38,238 bases of DNA from Limnohabitans sp. GTDB taxonomy: Bacteria; Pseudomonadota; Gammaproteobacteria; Burkholderiales; Burkholderiaceae_C. The first letter of the stretch is position 1; each line of letters starts with the position of its first letter. Positions 23,456 to 30,736 of this stretch are shown piece by piece. The stretch spans positions 102,398 to 140,635 of the forward strand of contig NZ_JAFEIF010000077.1 in NCBI RefSeq assembly GCF_017848645.1, in the 5' to 3' direction. Both the position numbers and the translations under genes were made by a program. Under the pieces are notes generated by a model, which did no database searches, had not been told where the DNA came from, and saw only the letters and a list, made by a program, of their open reading frames with translations.

Positions 23456-24343
23456 TCAGCGCACGATGGTGACGGTCCCTGTGGGGTTGAGTTTGTTGGC
23501 CTGGTTGAGCATCGTCTGCCCGTTGCTCGGGCCAGTGGCGCTGCCCATCGGGTTGGTCAACAGGGGTTTGAGCAAAAACGGCGCAGGGCTGTTGTCTGGC
23601 TCCGGCTCGATCGAAATCACGGCCATGCCACCAGGCAGTTTTTTGGCGGGGTTGACAAAATCCTGTCCCGGGAAAGGTGGGGCCGCTGCGGCCGTGCCCG
23701 CTGCGGGTCCTGCGCCGTCACTGTCTGCACCGGTCACACGGGTGAAGCGTCCCGTGCTGGTGGGTTTGCCGTCCACGACCACCCATCCCTCGTAGACCCA
23801 GCCTTCGGGCAGCGTTGGCAAATTCAGGCCCGCCTGCGGCGTTCCCGAACTGGCATCGACCCACCAGATGCCCTGGTCATCGGTGCCAGGGTTGGTGGGC
23901 GTGGCCAGGAAGAATTTTCCAGTGGCGCTGGTGAAGTCATTGCCCAAGGCCGATGTGTGCGCCACGCTCAGGGCAGCCTGGGTGCGTGCCGCATCGAAAT
24001 TGCCAGCCACCAAATGCGTTTTGGTCGGTCCCGGATCGGGGTCGTTTTGCGGCTCGATGGTGAGCACATAGGCCGAAGCTCCTGCGATGTCGGCGCTGGC
24101 GATCTTGAAATTGGTTTGGCTCATCACCCCACGGTCGTCCACCGTGAAGCGGCCCGCACTTTTGGCCGCACCATTGACGATCAACCAGCCCTCATACACC
24201 GAGCGTGCGCCCAGGTTTTCCAGCCCGAGCAATTGAACGTTGATGGAGGGGCCTGAATTGCCACTGCTGTTCCCATTGCCCCCGCCACAAGCAGCCAAAG
24301 CCGCCGCTGCACACGCAGCAAATACCCATCGATTGAATCTCAT
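23456..24343 (-). CDS. Lipoprotein with two tandem RskA-like domains
   Basis: The 295-aa protein has a lipoprotein signal (LAAC, Cys19) and a Gly/Ser/Asn-rich spacer. It then contains the same domain twice: VYEGWLIVNGAAKSAGRF (about 48-65) up to YVLTIEPQNDPDPGP, and VYEGWVVVDGKPTSTGRF (about 183-200) up to AVISIEPEPDNSPAP. This YEGW...GRF...IEP pattern resembles the extracytoplasmic domain of RskA-type anti-sigma factors, but there is no cytoplasmic sigma-binding part. Function is unknown; a cell-envelope sensor or binding role is possible. Upstream, 24344-24435 to the DoxX gene holds no clear promoter or ECF element. Confidence 0.7.
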   Translation of the reverse strand: MRFNRWVFAACAAAALAACGGGNGNSSGNSGPSINVQLLGLENLGARSVYEGWLIVNGAAKSAGRFTVDDRGVMSQTNFKIASADIAGASAYVLTIEPQNDPDPGPTKTHLVAGNFDAARTQAALSVAHTSALGNDFTSATGKFFLATPTNPGTDDQGIWWVDASSGTPQAGLNLPTLPEGWVYEGWVVVDGKPTSTGRFTRVTGADSDGAGPAAGTAAAAPPFPGQDFVNPAKKLPGGMAVISIEPEPDNSPAPFLLKPLLTNPMGSATGPSNGQTMLNQANKLNPTGTVTIVR

Positions 24344-24435
24344 GCCGATCTCCTTTGATGTCTAAAGCCAAGCCCAAGGGGCATGGTTGTTGTGTGGGAT
24401 CTTTCGACCCTCCCTTTGCCCCGGATGTGAACCAT

Positions 24436-24948
24436 TCACACCCGGGTGTTGGACTGCCAACGCGCCTGCACCCACGCATCCAGCGACAACCGCCCCGGCC
24501 CCATGAACACCAAGGGCACCAGCATGGTCATGTAGATCACGGGCAGCTTGAAGTTGCCAAAGCCATCGTTGGTCAGGGCATAGCCTTGGAGCAATTCACC
24601 CAGGCTGGACCACGACTCGGGCCAGTGCACGCTGAACATGGCCACAACGGTGAGCACGATCAACGAGGCAGAAAAAAAGCGTGTGCCCAATCCGATGACC
24701 AAGGCGATGGCCCCCACGATTTCAAAACCGGTGGCCAAGGCCCAATTGAGGTCGGCCGGGATCAGCTTGAAAGGCCAAGGAAACTGGTCCTGGATGTCTG
24801 CAAACCAGTTGCTGCCATGCAGCTTTTCAAAACCGGCTTCGCCAAATTCCCAAGCCAGGATCAGCCGCAAACTCAGCAGGCCGATCCACAGACCGAGCAG
24901 ATCGAGTGCATCGATGCCGCGACGGGCGAGTTGGAGGGTGTTGTTCAT
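24436..24948 (-). CDS. DoxX-family membrane protein of the hvf/bufferin-type cluster
   Basis: The 170-aa protein has four hydrophobic segments and the DoxX hallmarks RLILAWEFGEAGFEKLHG, FEIVGAIALVIGLGTRFFS and a late LPVIYMTMLVPLVFMGPGRLSLD. DoxX proteins often close DUF692-based RiPP clusters (the BufD/HvfD position), where they are thought to work at the membrane, perhaps in electron transfer or copper handling. Its ATG overlaps the TGA of the DUF2063 gene as ATGA. It is the last gene of the cluster on this strand. Confidence 0.85.
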   Translation of the reverse strand: MNNTLQLARRGIDALDLLGLWIGLLSLRLILAWEFGEAGFEKLHGSNWFADIQDQFPWPFKLIPADLNWALATGFEIVGAIALVIGLGTRFFSASLIVLTVVAMFSVHWPESWSSLGELLQGYALTNDGFGNFKLPVIYMTMLVPLVFMGPGRLSLDAWVQARWQSNTRV

Positions 24949-25679
24949 GTGTGTGTGCCCCATAAGACGCCTTGCTCGCGCAGGCTGATGAGGAGTTGTT
25001 GTCCGAAGCCTTGCAAGGCTTGCGGGTCGGGGTGCTTCATGTCGGTGGCCAGTTGGGCAAAGGCTTGTTGGCCGCTCAGGCCCTGGTCCAGCAGACTGAG
25101 TACGTGGGCCGTGACGGCGTTGATCTCGGCAAATTGCACGTCCAGCTGCGCGTCGCGAAAGACCACCAAAAACGTGGGCTCCGCCTGGCGTGGCTGCCAG
25201 TCGGGGCCGATGCGGTGCACGGGCCAAGGGCTGACCACGTCCACCCGCGCGGGGTTGAGGCACACGCTCGCTTGCATCATGTCGCCCTGGGGGTCGTGCG
25301 CGGGGGGCGCGACGTCCATCACATCAACGGCCAGTTCGGCCCATTCATAACGCGCCAGATCGGCCAGCCAGACCGGCAAGGGCTGGGCGATGTGGTGCTC
25401 ACTCAGGTAGCGCACGAACTCGCGCGGGATCTCGCGAAACCAAGGCGTGTGCGAAGGCCAGTCGCGGTAAAAGGTGCGGCACAGCCTGCGCCAGCGGGCC
25501 TCGCCCAGCAGTTGGCGACTGACCGGAAAACAGCTGTCCAGAAAACCACAAACGTTGTTGAACAACAAATCGTTGTACACGCCCATGCGCCGCTTGGGCA
25601 CGCCCGGTGGGCGGCGCGTGTGGTGCGGGTCGCGCAGGTGTGCGGCCATCTGGTGCTGGAATTCTTGAAAAGCCAACAT
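24945..25679 (-). CDS. hvfC: HvfC/BufC-like DUF2063 partner protein
   Basis: The 244-aa protein opens with the DUF2063 (putative DNA-binding fold) pattern: FQHQMAAHLRD, RRMGVYNDLLFNNVCGFL and SCFPVSRQLLGEARWRRL, then FVRYLSE and a second domain with LARYEWAEL. In characterised DUF692 systems the partner recruits the precursor peptide and helps the iron enzyme act on it, rather than binding DNA. Start (25679) and stop both overlap neighbouring genes by 4 bp (ATGA), showing a coupled hvfB-hvfC-doxX unit. The frame is open upstream inside hvfB; ATG 25679 is chosen for the overlap. Confidence 0.9.
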   Translation of the reverse strand: MLAFQEFQHQMAAHLRDPHHTRRPPGVPKRRMGVYNDLLFNNVCGFLDSCFPVSRQLLGEARWRRLCRTFYRDWPSHTPWFREIPREFVRYLSEHHIAQPLPVWLADLARYEWAELAVDVMDVAPPAHDPQGDMMQASVCLNPARVDVVSPWPVHRIGPDWQPRQAEPTFLVVFRDAQLDVQFAEINAVTAHVLSLLDQGLSGQQAFAQLATDMKHPDPQALQGFGQQLLISLREQGVLWGTHT

Positions 25680-26602
25680 CACGCCACCTGCCTGTTGATG
25701 GACTGGGCTTGCGCACCCCATTGCGCACCCCATTGACCAACTGCTTGCACGCCGAAGGCCTGGTGCTGCAAGTGCGCGATGTGCGACACCTCCTGCGTGA
25801 GCGTGTGCAGATCGGGGATGTTGAAGTCGCGCTCCAGGCAAGTGGGCACCGGGTGGCCCATGCGCTGGTAAGCGGCTTGCAGCAATTGCCAGACCGGGTC
25901 AATCACGTCGCTGCCATGGGTGTCAATGAGCAAGCCGTCTTCTTCGACATAGTGCCCAGCCACATGCACATAGCAGGTGCGCTCCAGCGGCAGCTGCGCC
26001 AGATAGGCGTATGGGTCAAAGCCGAAGTTGCGGCTGTTGACATAGATGTTGTTCACATCCAGGTGCAGCAGGCAATCAGCCCGCTCGACCACGGCCCGCA
26101 CAAATTCGGGCTCGCTCATTTCGGCACCCGGCGGTGCGATGTAGGTGGACGCGTTTTCCACGCCGATTTGCATGCCCAAAATGTCTTGCGCACGGGCAAT
26201 GCGCTCAGCGGTGTAGCGCACAGCCTCTTCGGTTTGGGGAATGGGCAGCAGGTCGTACAGGTGGCTGTCGTCAGCGCACCAAGACAGGTGTTCGGTGAAC
26301 AGGCGCATGCCATGTTCACGCATGAAATCGCGTGTGCGGCGCAGCAGGATTTCATCCAGAGGCCCGGGGCCGCCCAAGGACAACGACAGGCCGTGGCACA
26401 CAAAGGGGTAACGCTCGGTGAAGGCGCGAAAATCGCGGCCTGCCCGGCCGCCCATGCCGGCCCAGTTTTCCGGGGCCACCTCGAAAAAGCCGATGCGCTC
26501 GGGCACCGCTTGCTGTAAAGCCGGGATCAGCTCGCGTCGAAAACCCAAGCCCGCCCAGGGGGCCAGCGTGTTGTGGTGGTGGGTATTGGAGGGCATGTGC
26601 AT
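25679..26602 (-). CDS. hvfB: HvfB/BufB-like DUF692 multinuclear iron oxidative enzyme
   Basis: The 307-aa protein is a DUF692 TIM-barrel enzyme of the MbnB/HvfB class. Family blocks are in order: GLGFRREL, FFEVAPENWAG, VCHGLSLSLGGPGPLD, LFTEHLSWC, QIGVENASTYI, LHLDVNNIYVNS and HVAGHYVEEDGLLIDTHGSDV. These hold the His, Glu, Asp and Asn ligands for two or three irons. The enzymes use oxygen to turn Cys of a precursor into oxazolone/thioamide or thiooxazole groups that bind copper. The likely substrate is the EGKC peptide encoded 107 bp upstream. Start ATG 26602 or 26596. In the gap, two short GC stems (26642-26652, 26655-26668) could lower read-through so that precursor exceeds enzyme. Confidence 0.93.
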   Translation of the reverse strand: MHMPSNTHHHNTLAPWAGLGFRRELIPALQQAVPERIGFFEVAPENWAGMGGRAGRDFRAFTERYPFVCHGLSLSLGGPGPLDEILLRRTRDFMREHGMRLFTEHLSWCADDSHLYDLLPIPQTEEAVRYTAERIARAQDILGMQIGVENASTYIAPPGAEMSEPEFVRAVVERADCLLHLDVNNIYVNSRNFGFDPYAYLAQLPLERTCYVHVAGHYVEEDGLLIDTHGSDVIDPVWQLLQAAYQRMGHPVPTCLERDFNIPDLHTLTQEVSHIAHLQHQAFGVQAVGQWGAQWGAQAQSINRQVA

Positions 26603-26709
26603 GGCGCTCAAATAAGGGAGGGGGTTGAAACAGGTCAGTCAGCCCCTGGGGCGCACCCGATGGCGGGTACAAACCAGGACACTGACTGCCCTTCTACGAA
26701 CGGGGCGAC

Positions 26710-27024
26710 TTACTTCTTCTTGTCGCCGCCGCACTTGCCTTCGCCGCACTTGCCGTCTTTGGCTTTGCCTTTGTCGCCACCGCACTTGCCCTCGCCACAC
26801 TTGCCGTCTTTGGCTTTGGTGGTTTTCTTGTCACCGCCGCACTTGCCTTCACCGCACTTGCCGTCTTTGGCTTTGCTGTCAGATTTCATGTCAGCCTGCG
26901 CCACTTGGTAACCGGCGTCCAGCGTCTTGGCGGCAAAAGGGTTGCCTGCAGCGTGCACGGGCAGCAGGGTGGCTGCGGCAAAGGCAGAACCCAAAGCGAT
27001 GGTGATGAGGTGTTGCTTGTCCAT
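26710..27024 (-). CDS. hvfA: HvfA-like RiPP precursor with three DGKC/EGKC repeat units
   Basis: This 104-aa secreted peptide has a Sec signal (to about VHAAG), a linker (NPFAAKTLDAGYQVAQADMKSD) and a low-complexity core of Lys, Gly, Asp and Cys. The core is three near-identical units KAKDGKCGEGKCGGDK (residues 51-69, 70-86, 87-104), with cysteines at 57, 62, 76, 81, 93 and 98. EGKC (Cys62, 81, 98) is the motif modified by DUF692 enzymes; each EGKC is preceded by DGKC. The modified peptide is expected to bind copper in the periplasm. ATG 27024 has AGGAG 7 bases upstream. A strong ECF-type promoter lies at 27109-27135. Confidence 0.92.
   Translation of the reverse strand: MDKQHLITIALGSAFAAATLLPVHAAGNPFAAKTLDAGYQVAQADMKSDSKAKDGKCGEGKCGGDKKTTKAKDGKCGEGKCGGDKGKAKDGKCGEGKCGGDKKK
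26713..26874 (-). repeat. Three tandem DNA repeats encoding the peptide core
   Basis: Three imperfect units of 57, 51 and 54 bp encode the DGKC-EGKC blocks of the precursor. They are almost identical at the DNA level (GACGGCAAGTGCGG and GAGGGCAAGTGCGG words recur), so unit number may change by slippage or recombination. Confidence 0.85.
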
Positions 27025-27108
27025 GAAATGCTCCTGAAAGTTTGAAGGTGAGTGATTGACCGTTTTGGGCGGTGCCTTGTGGCACTTGTCCATCGCTGTC
27101 ATGGTGTA

Positions 27109-27135
27109 ATCCGCACCGGAACATTCAAAAGTTAC
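27109..27135 (-). promoter_or_regulatory. ECF (SigF-type) promoter of the hvf operon
   Basis: Minus strand: GTAACTTTT (27135-27127), 13 bases, CGGAT (27113-27109). The element mirrors the sigma-gene promoter at 27170-27196 exactly in the first nine bases and in spacing. It gives a leader of about 75 bases to the precursor ATG. It fits the GTAAC-type -35 with CGAA-type -10 known for SigF/NrsF systems. Confidence 0.75.
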
Positions 27136-27136
27136 G

Positions 27137-27159
27137 GGAAATGCATGCCATTTGTTTCC
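27137..27159. promoter_or_regulatory. Imperfect palindrome between the two divergent ECF promoters
   Basis: GGAAATG-CATGC-CATTTGTTTCC has arms GGAAATG/CATTT(G)TTTCC around a GCATGC core, centred between the -35 elements of the divergent promoters. It could bind an additional regulator; there is no direct evidence. Confidence 0.35.
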
Positions 27160-27169
27160 TTTTGTATCT

Positions 27170-27196
27170 GTAACTTTTTCACCCCTCTGGACGAAT
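27170..27196 (+). promoter_or_regulatory. ECF (SigF-type) promoter on the sigma-factor side
   Basis: Plus strand: GTAACTTTT (27170-27178), 13 bases, CGAAT (27192-27196). It is identical in plan to the hvf promoter on the other strand, suggesting autoregulation of the sigma-nrsF operon. Transcription would begin near 27203. Confidence 0.65.
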
Positions 27197-27200
27197 TGAC

Positions 27201-27761
27201 TTGAGCGAAAGCCTGCAAACCCACGAAGCCGAACTGCACGCCGCATGGATGCAATCCCTGCAAGGCGACCACGCCAGTTACCAACGTGCCCTGGGCCTCA
27301 TGAGCGGCCATGTGCGGCGCTTTTTGCAAAAACGGATGCAATCCCAACTCAGCGATGTCGAGGACCTTGTGCAAGAAACCCTGATGGCGATCCATCAAAA
27401 GCGCCACACCTACCAAAGCGACCAGCCCCTGACGGCCTGGATGTATGCGATTGCGCGTTACAAATGGGTGGACCATTTGCGCGCCCACGGCCGCCGCGAG
27501 GGCCTGCACGACGACATCGACGACTGGTCTGAAACCCTGGCGGTGGACAGCGAAGAAGCCGCCAGCGATGCGCACAAGGACCTGGACGTCATGCTGGCCG
27601 ATTTGCCTGTGCGCCAACGTGAAGCCATCGAGCACACGCGGCTGCAAGGTTTGTCCATCACCGAAACCGCCCAGCGGACCGGGCAAAGTGAAGCCTCGGT
27701 CAAAGTGAACATCCACCGGGGCCTGAAAACCCTGATGGCCAAATGGGGAGCGAAGTCATGA
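27201..27761 (+). CDS. sigF: ECF-type RNA polymerase sigma factor paired with NrsF
   Basis: The 186-aa protein has sigma region 2 (DVEDLVQETLMAIHQKRHTY, then AWMYAIARYKWVDHLRAHGR) and region 4 (LPVRQREAIEHTRLQGLSITETAQRTGQSEASVKV). It belongs to the group encoded with DUF1109 anti-sigma factors. The start is a problem: TTG 27201 keeps the first helix (AELHAAWMQSLQGD) but lies at or before the expected transcription start of the ECF promoter just upstream, while ATG 27249 would fit that promoter but cuts the helix. A stop at 27171 excludes earlier starts. It overlaps nrsF by ATGA. It probably drives the hvf operon, itself and other genes in this window. Confidence 0.9.
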   Translation: MSESLQTHEAELHAAWMQSLQGDHASYQRALGLMSGHVRRFLQKRMQSQLSDVEDLVQETLMAIHQKRHTYQSDQPLTAWMYAIARYKWVDHLRAHGRREGLHDDIDDWSETLAVDSEEAASDAHKDLDVMLADLPVRQREAIEHTRLQGLSITETAQRTGQSEASVKVNIHRGLKTLMAKWGAKS

Positions 27762-28396
27762 AAACAAACGACCTGATTGCCTTGCTGGCCAGCGACACGC
27801 TGCAGCCTCATCCCCCCGTGCGCCAGCAATTGCTGCAAAAACTGTTGCTGGGCGCAGTGGTCTGTGCCGTGTTGTTATTCACCTTGTTCGGCCTGAACCC
27901 ACGCATGGACGAGATGGCAACGCACCCCGCCTTTGCCACCAAGATGCTGTGGTTGGCGGCCCTGATGGGCTTCAGCTTGTATGGTTTGTTTCGCCTGGCC
28001 CGACCCGGCATGGGGGCTGGTCACACCCTGTGGGGCATTGGCTTGGCGCTGCTGGCCATGTTCAGCTTGGGTCTGGTGCAGCTGCTGCAAACCGATGCAG
28101 CCGCGCGCACCGTGCAGTGGATGGGCGGCTCATGGCAAGTGTGTTCGACCAGCATCGCCGCTTTGTCACTGCCTGTATTGGCCGCTTTGCTTTGGGCCTT
28201 GCGCCAGCTGGCACCCACCCGCGCGGTGCTCACGGGAGCGGTCGCGGGTGTGTTGGCAGGCAGCATGGCGGCCAGTATTTATTCGCTGCACTGCCCCGAA
28301 ACCAGCCTGACATTTTTCGCCGTCTGGTACGTGGGGGGCATGGCCTTGGCCACCGGTTTGGGCGCCCTGCTCGGTGGGCGCTGGCTGCGCTGGTGA
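27758..28396 (+). CDS. nrsF: NrsF-like DUF1109 anti-sigma factor, membrane protein
   Basis: The 212-aa protein begins with a short cytoplasmic part (MKTNDLIALLASDTLQPHPP) and then six hydrophobic segments, the DUF1109 layout. Two cysteines stand out: CSTSIAAL in the middle and LHCPET in a loop near the end, the latter conserved in the family and a candidate metal- or redox-sensing site. It would hold the sigma factor at the membrane until a signal (metals in known SigF/NrsF systems) releases it. ATG 27758 overlaps the sigma TGA and has GGGGAG 7 bases upstream. It converges with the FAD oxidase gene, 12 bp away. Confidence 0.9.
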   Translation: MKTNDLIALLASDTLQPHPPVRQQLLQKLLLGAVVCAVLLFTLFGLNPRMDEMATHPAFATKMLWLAALMGFSLYGLFRLARPGMGAGHTLWGIGLALLAMFSLGLVQLLQTDAAARTVQWMGGSWQVCSTSIAALSLPVLAALLWALRQLAPTRAVLTGAVAGVLAGSMAASIYSLHCPETSLTFFAVWYVGGMALATGLGALLGGRWLRW

Positions 28397-28408
28397 CAGA
28401 TGCAGCGC

Positions 28409-29593
28409 TCAGGCCACCGCGCCCGAGCCATAACGGCCATGCAACAAATGGCCGGTTCTGAAGCGCTCCAGTGCATACGGGCCCAAAGGCACATCGGTGG
28501 GCAGGCCCAAGGCTTGCTGGGCCAGCACCCGGCCCACAGCGGGTGAGAGCTTGAAGCCGTGACCCGAAAAACCAAAGCCCACCACCAGACCCGGAACCTC
28601 GTTCACACCGCCCAGCACCGGATTCCAATCCGGCGTCACGTCGTACACCCCGGTCCATGACGAGGCCAGACCCGCTTCGGCAAACGAGGGAAAGCGGTCT
28701 GCCACCTGCTCGCCCAAGTGCGCCACATCGTCCATGGAGATGTCGCCTTGGGTGTTGTCCGGCCCACTCAGGCTTTCCCCGGCCGTGCCCTCGCTCACCA
28801 ACATCTGCCGCCCGCCATAACTGCGGCAGTACAGCATGCCGGGCGAGCCCAGGTCCTTGTACACCGGCATGGCATAGGTGTAGGCCTCAGGGCCTTCGAG
28901 CGAAATGACCTTGTGCCGCTCGGGCGTCAAAGGCACCTGAATGCCCGTCCATGCGGTCAATTCATCTGCCCAAATGTTTTGCGTGCTGATCACCACGGGC
29001 GCATGAAACACCCCGCTGGCCGTTTCCACGCCACTGACACGACCTTGCTGCAGCAGCAAACGCGTGACGCTTTCGCCTTCCATGAACTTGACCCCGCGCC
29101 GACGGGCCGCGCGCGCGTAGCTGGTGGCCACCAGATAGGCATCGGCAAAGCCAGCATCTGGCTCAAAGCCGATCAAGGCGGCATCGTCAAAGCGGCAAAT
29201 GGGCAAGCGCTCGCTGGCCTCCTGGGGCGTGATTCGGCTGACTGCTATGCCACGCGCCTCTTGTGCGGCCAGGGCCTCGTGCAAGGGGGCCAGCTTGGGG
29301 CCTTCGGGCGAGGCGATCAGGTAACCGCAACGCACCAGGCCGGCACTGGCGTCTTCGTCTTGCAAGTGCTCGGCAAAATTTTCAAACACCGACCAGGACT
29401 GCTGCGCCAGCGCCATGTTTTCCACCACCGAATAGTGGGTGCGCAAAATGCCGCTGGACTGTGAGGTGGTGCCCGCGCCGATCTGATCGCGCTCCAGCAC
29501 CAGCACACGTTGAGCCCCAAAAGCCGCCAGGTTGTAGGCCACCGAGGTGCCGATCACGCCGGCCCCAATCACGATTGCATCCCATGAACTCAC
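28409..29593 (-). CDS. FAD-dependent oxidoreductase, D-amino-acid/sarcosine oxidase (DAO) family
   Basis: The 394-aa protein has the dinucleotide-binding motif VIGAGVIGTSVAYNLA (8-23), the ribose-binding LVLERDQIGAGTTSQSSGILR and the C-terminal block GFGFSGHGFKLSPAVGRVLAQ that closes over FAD in this family. Such enzymes oxidise C-N bonds of glycine, sarcosine, D-amino acids or related amines. The gene follows the LysR gene on the same strand, and a copy of the LysR-region motif lies 68 bp upstream of its ATG (29661-29677). I infer a catabolic role with the TRAP-hut genes; the substrate is unknown. Confidence 0.9.
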   Translation of the reverse strand: MSSWDAIVIGAGVIGTSVAYNLAAFGAQRVLVLERDQIGAGTTSQSSGILRTHYSVVENMALAQQSWSVFENFAEHLQDEDASAGLVRCGYLIASPEGPKLAPLHEALAAQEARGIAVSRITPQEASERLPICRFDDAALIGFEPDAGFADAYLVATSYARAARRRGVKFMEGESVTRLLLQQGRVSGVETASGVFHAPVVISTQNIWADELTAWTGIQVPLTPERHKVISLEGPEAYTYAMPVYKDLGSPGMLYCRSYGGRQMLVSEGTAGESLSGPDNTQGDISMDDVAHLGEQVADRFPSFAEAGLASSWTGVYDVTPDWNPVLGGVNEVPGLVVGFGFSGHGFKLSPAVGRVLAQQALGLPTDVPLGPYALERFRTGHLLHGRYGSGAVA

Positions 29594-29660
29594 ATCGCAC
29601 TCCTGTTGTTGGCCACCAGCCTAAGGCGCATGGGCAAGTCGTGCATCAGTTTTGCATTGG

Positions 29661-29677
29661 CTGATCATCAGCATCAG
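29661..29677. promoter_or_regulatory. Second copy of the LysR-region motif, upstream of the FAD oxidase
   Basis: CTGATCATCAGCATCAG matches CTGATGCTCAGCATCAG at 30739-30755 in 15 of 17 positions. It lies in the 101-bp gap between the LysR stop and the FAD oxidase start, a fitting place for an operator or activator site of the same regulator. It also contains GGCTGAT-N7-ATCAGCC (29659-29679). Confidence 0.55.
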
Positions 29678-29694
29678 CCTTGGCGCTGATGTCT

Positions 29695-30699
29695 TCAGCG
29701 GTCTTCGTTGACGCTGATCAAGTCGGCAGGGATTTTCAGCACGCTCACCCATTGGCGCTGCAGCTCGCGCACGGCCACCCGCACCATGGCCGCGATGTCC
29801 TGGGCCAGCGGCCCCAATTCGTCGGGCCGGTACACCATGTAGAAGGTGCGCTGCAGGGGCGGATAGGCCTTGCCCTGATGGCGCAAGGCTGTCAGGGGCA
29901 CACACTTCAGGTGCATGGCGTGGTAGCGCGACTGCCACAGGCACAAAGGGGTTGTGAGGGCAATGCCCAAATCTTCGCGCACCAGACTGAGCAAGGGGTC
30001 GGTGGCGTCAAATTCAAACACCTGCTCGATGTCGGGATCGTGGCGGCCCAGGTAGGCATCGACCAGCGCCCCCATTTTGGAGCGGGTGCTGTAATGCATG
30101 AAGGGCCTCAGGCCACTGAGCTGCTGCAAGGACGCCAGAGGCGGCAGCTTGAAGTCCGAGGGCACGGCCAGCAAGAACTGTTCTGAAAACAAGGCCAGGC
30201 ATTCACGACCGGCGGCGGGTTTGGGGTCGTCGGTGGTGATCAGCACGTCCAGCTGGTGGTTGTCAAATTGCTCGGCCAGTCCAGGGTTGATGCCTGACAC
30301 CAGGCGCAGCCTCTGCACACGCCCGGCCAGGCCCCGCACCATTTGCGGGCCAATCGTGGCGGCAAAGGAGTCCACGCACCCGAGCCGCAACAAGCTCCTT
30401 TTGCTGCGGCTCAGGGCTCGCACCGTCTCGGTCATGTGGCTGGCACGCGAGAGCAGGTCGCGCGCTTGCTCGTACAAGCGCTGCCCCGAAGCCGTGGGGT
30501 GGGCTGGCCGGGTGGCCCGGTCGAGCAATGAGGCGCCCAGCGACTCCTCCAGTTGACGAACATGCTGAGACACGCCCGCCTGGGAAATGCCAAGCCGCTG
30601 CGCCGCCGCCGACACAGAACCGGTTTCCACCAAGGCCACCCAGCTGCCCAGCTGTTCCCAGGAGGGGGGGACCACTTTGTCTGAAGCACGTTTTTTCAT
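29695..30699 (-). CDS. LysR-family transcriptional regulator
   Basis: The 334-aa protein has a LysR helix-turn-helix at about 15-75 (LGSWVALVETGSVSAAAQRLGISQAGVSQHVRQLEESLG, split here by family pattern, then LLDRATRPAHPTASGQRLYEQ) and a periplasmic-binding-like effector domain (RLGCVDSFAATIGPQMVRGL onward). It is divergent from the TAXI-TRAP operon with 182 bp between starts. That gap contains a perfect 21-bp palindrome, and a near copy precedes the FAD oxidase gene downstream, so it probably controls both sides. The first 14 residues extend beyond the usual LysR start. Confidence 0.93.
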   Translation of the reverse strand: MKKRASDKVVPPSWEQLGSWVALVETGSVSAAAQRLGISQAGVSQHVRQLEESLGASLLDRATRPAHPTASGQRLYEQARDLLSRASHMTETVRALSRSKRSLLRLGCVDSFAATIGPQMVRGLAGRVQRLRLVSGINPGLAEQFDNHQLDVLITTDDPKPAAGRECLALFSEQFLLAVPSDFKLPPLASLQQLSGLRPFMHYSTRSKMGALVDAYLGRHDPDIEQVFEFDATDPLLSLVREDLGIALTTPLCLWQSRYHAMHLKCVPLTALRHQGKAYPPLQRTFYMVYRPDELGPLAQDIAAMVRVAVRELQRQWVSVLKIPADLISVNEDR

Positions 30700-30736
30700 C
30701 GGAAGCTTGCGCGGCAGGGCCGGTCTGTATTGGTTT

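Noticed and set aside
26713..26874. CRISPR or simple satellite interpretation of the tandem units
   Set aside because: The units are in frame, encode DGKC/EGKC blocks behind a signal peptide and have no unique spacers.
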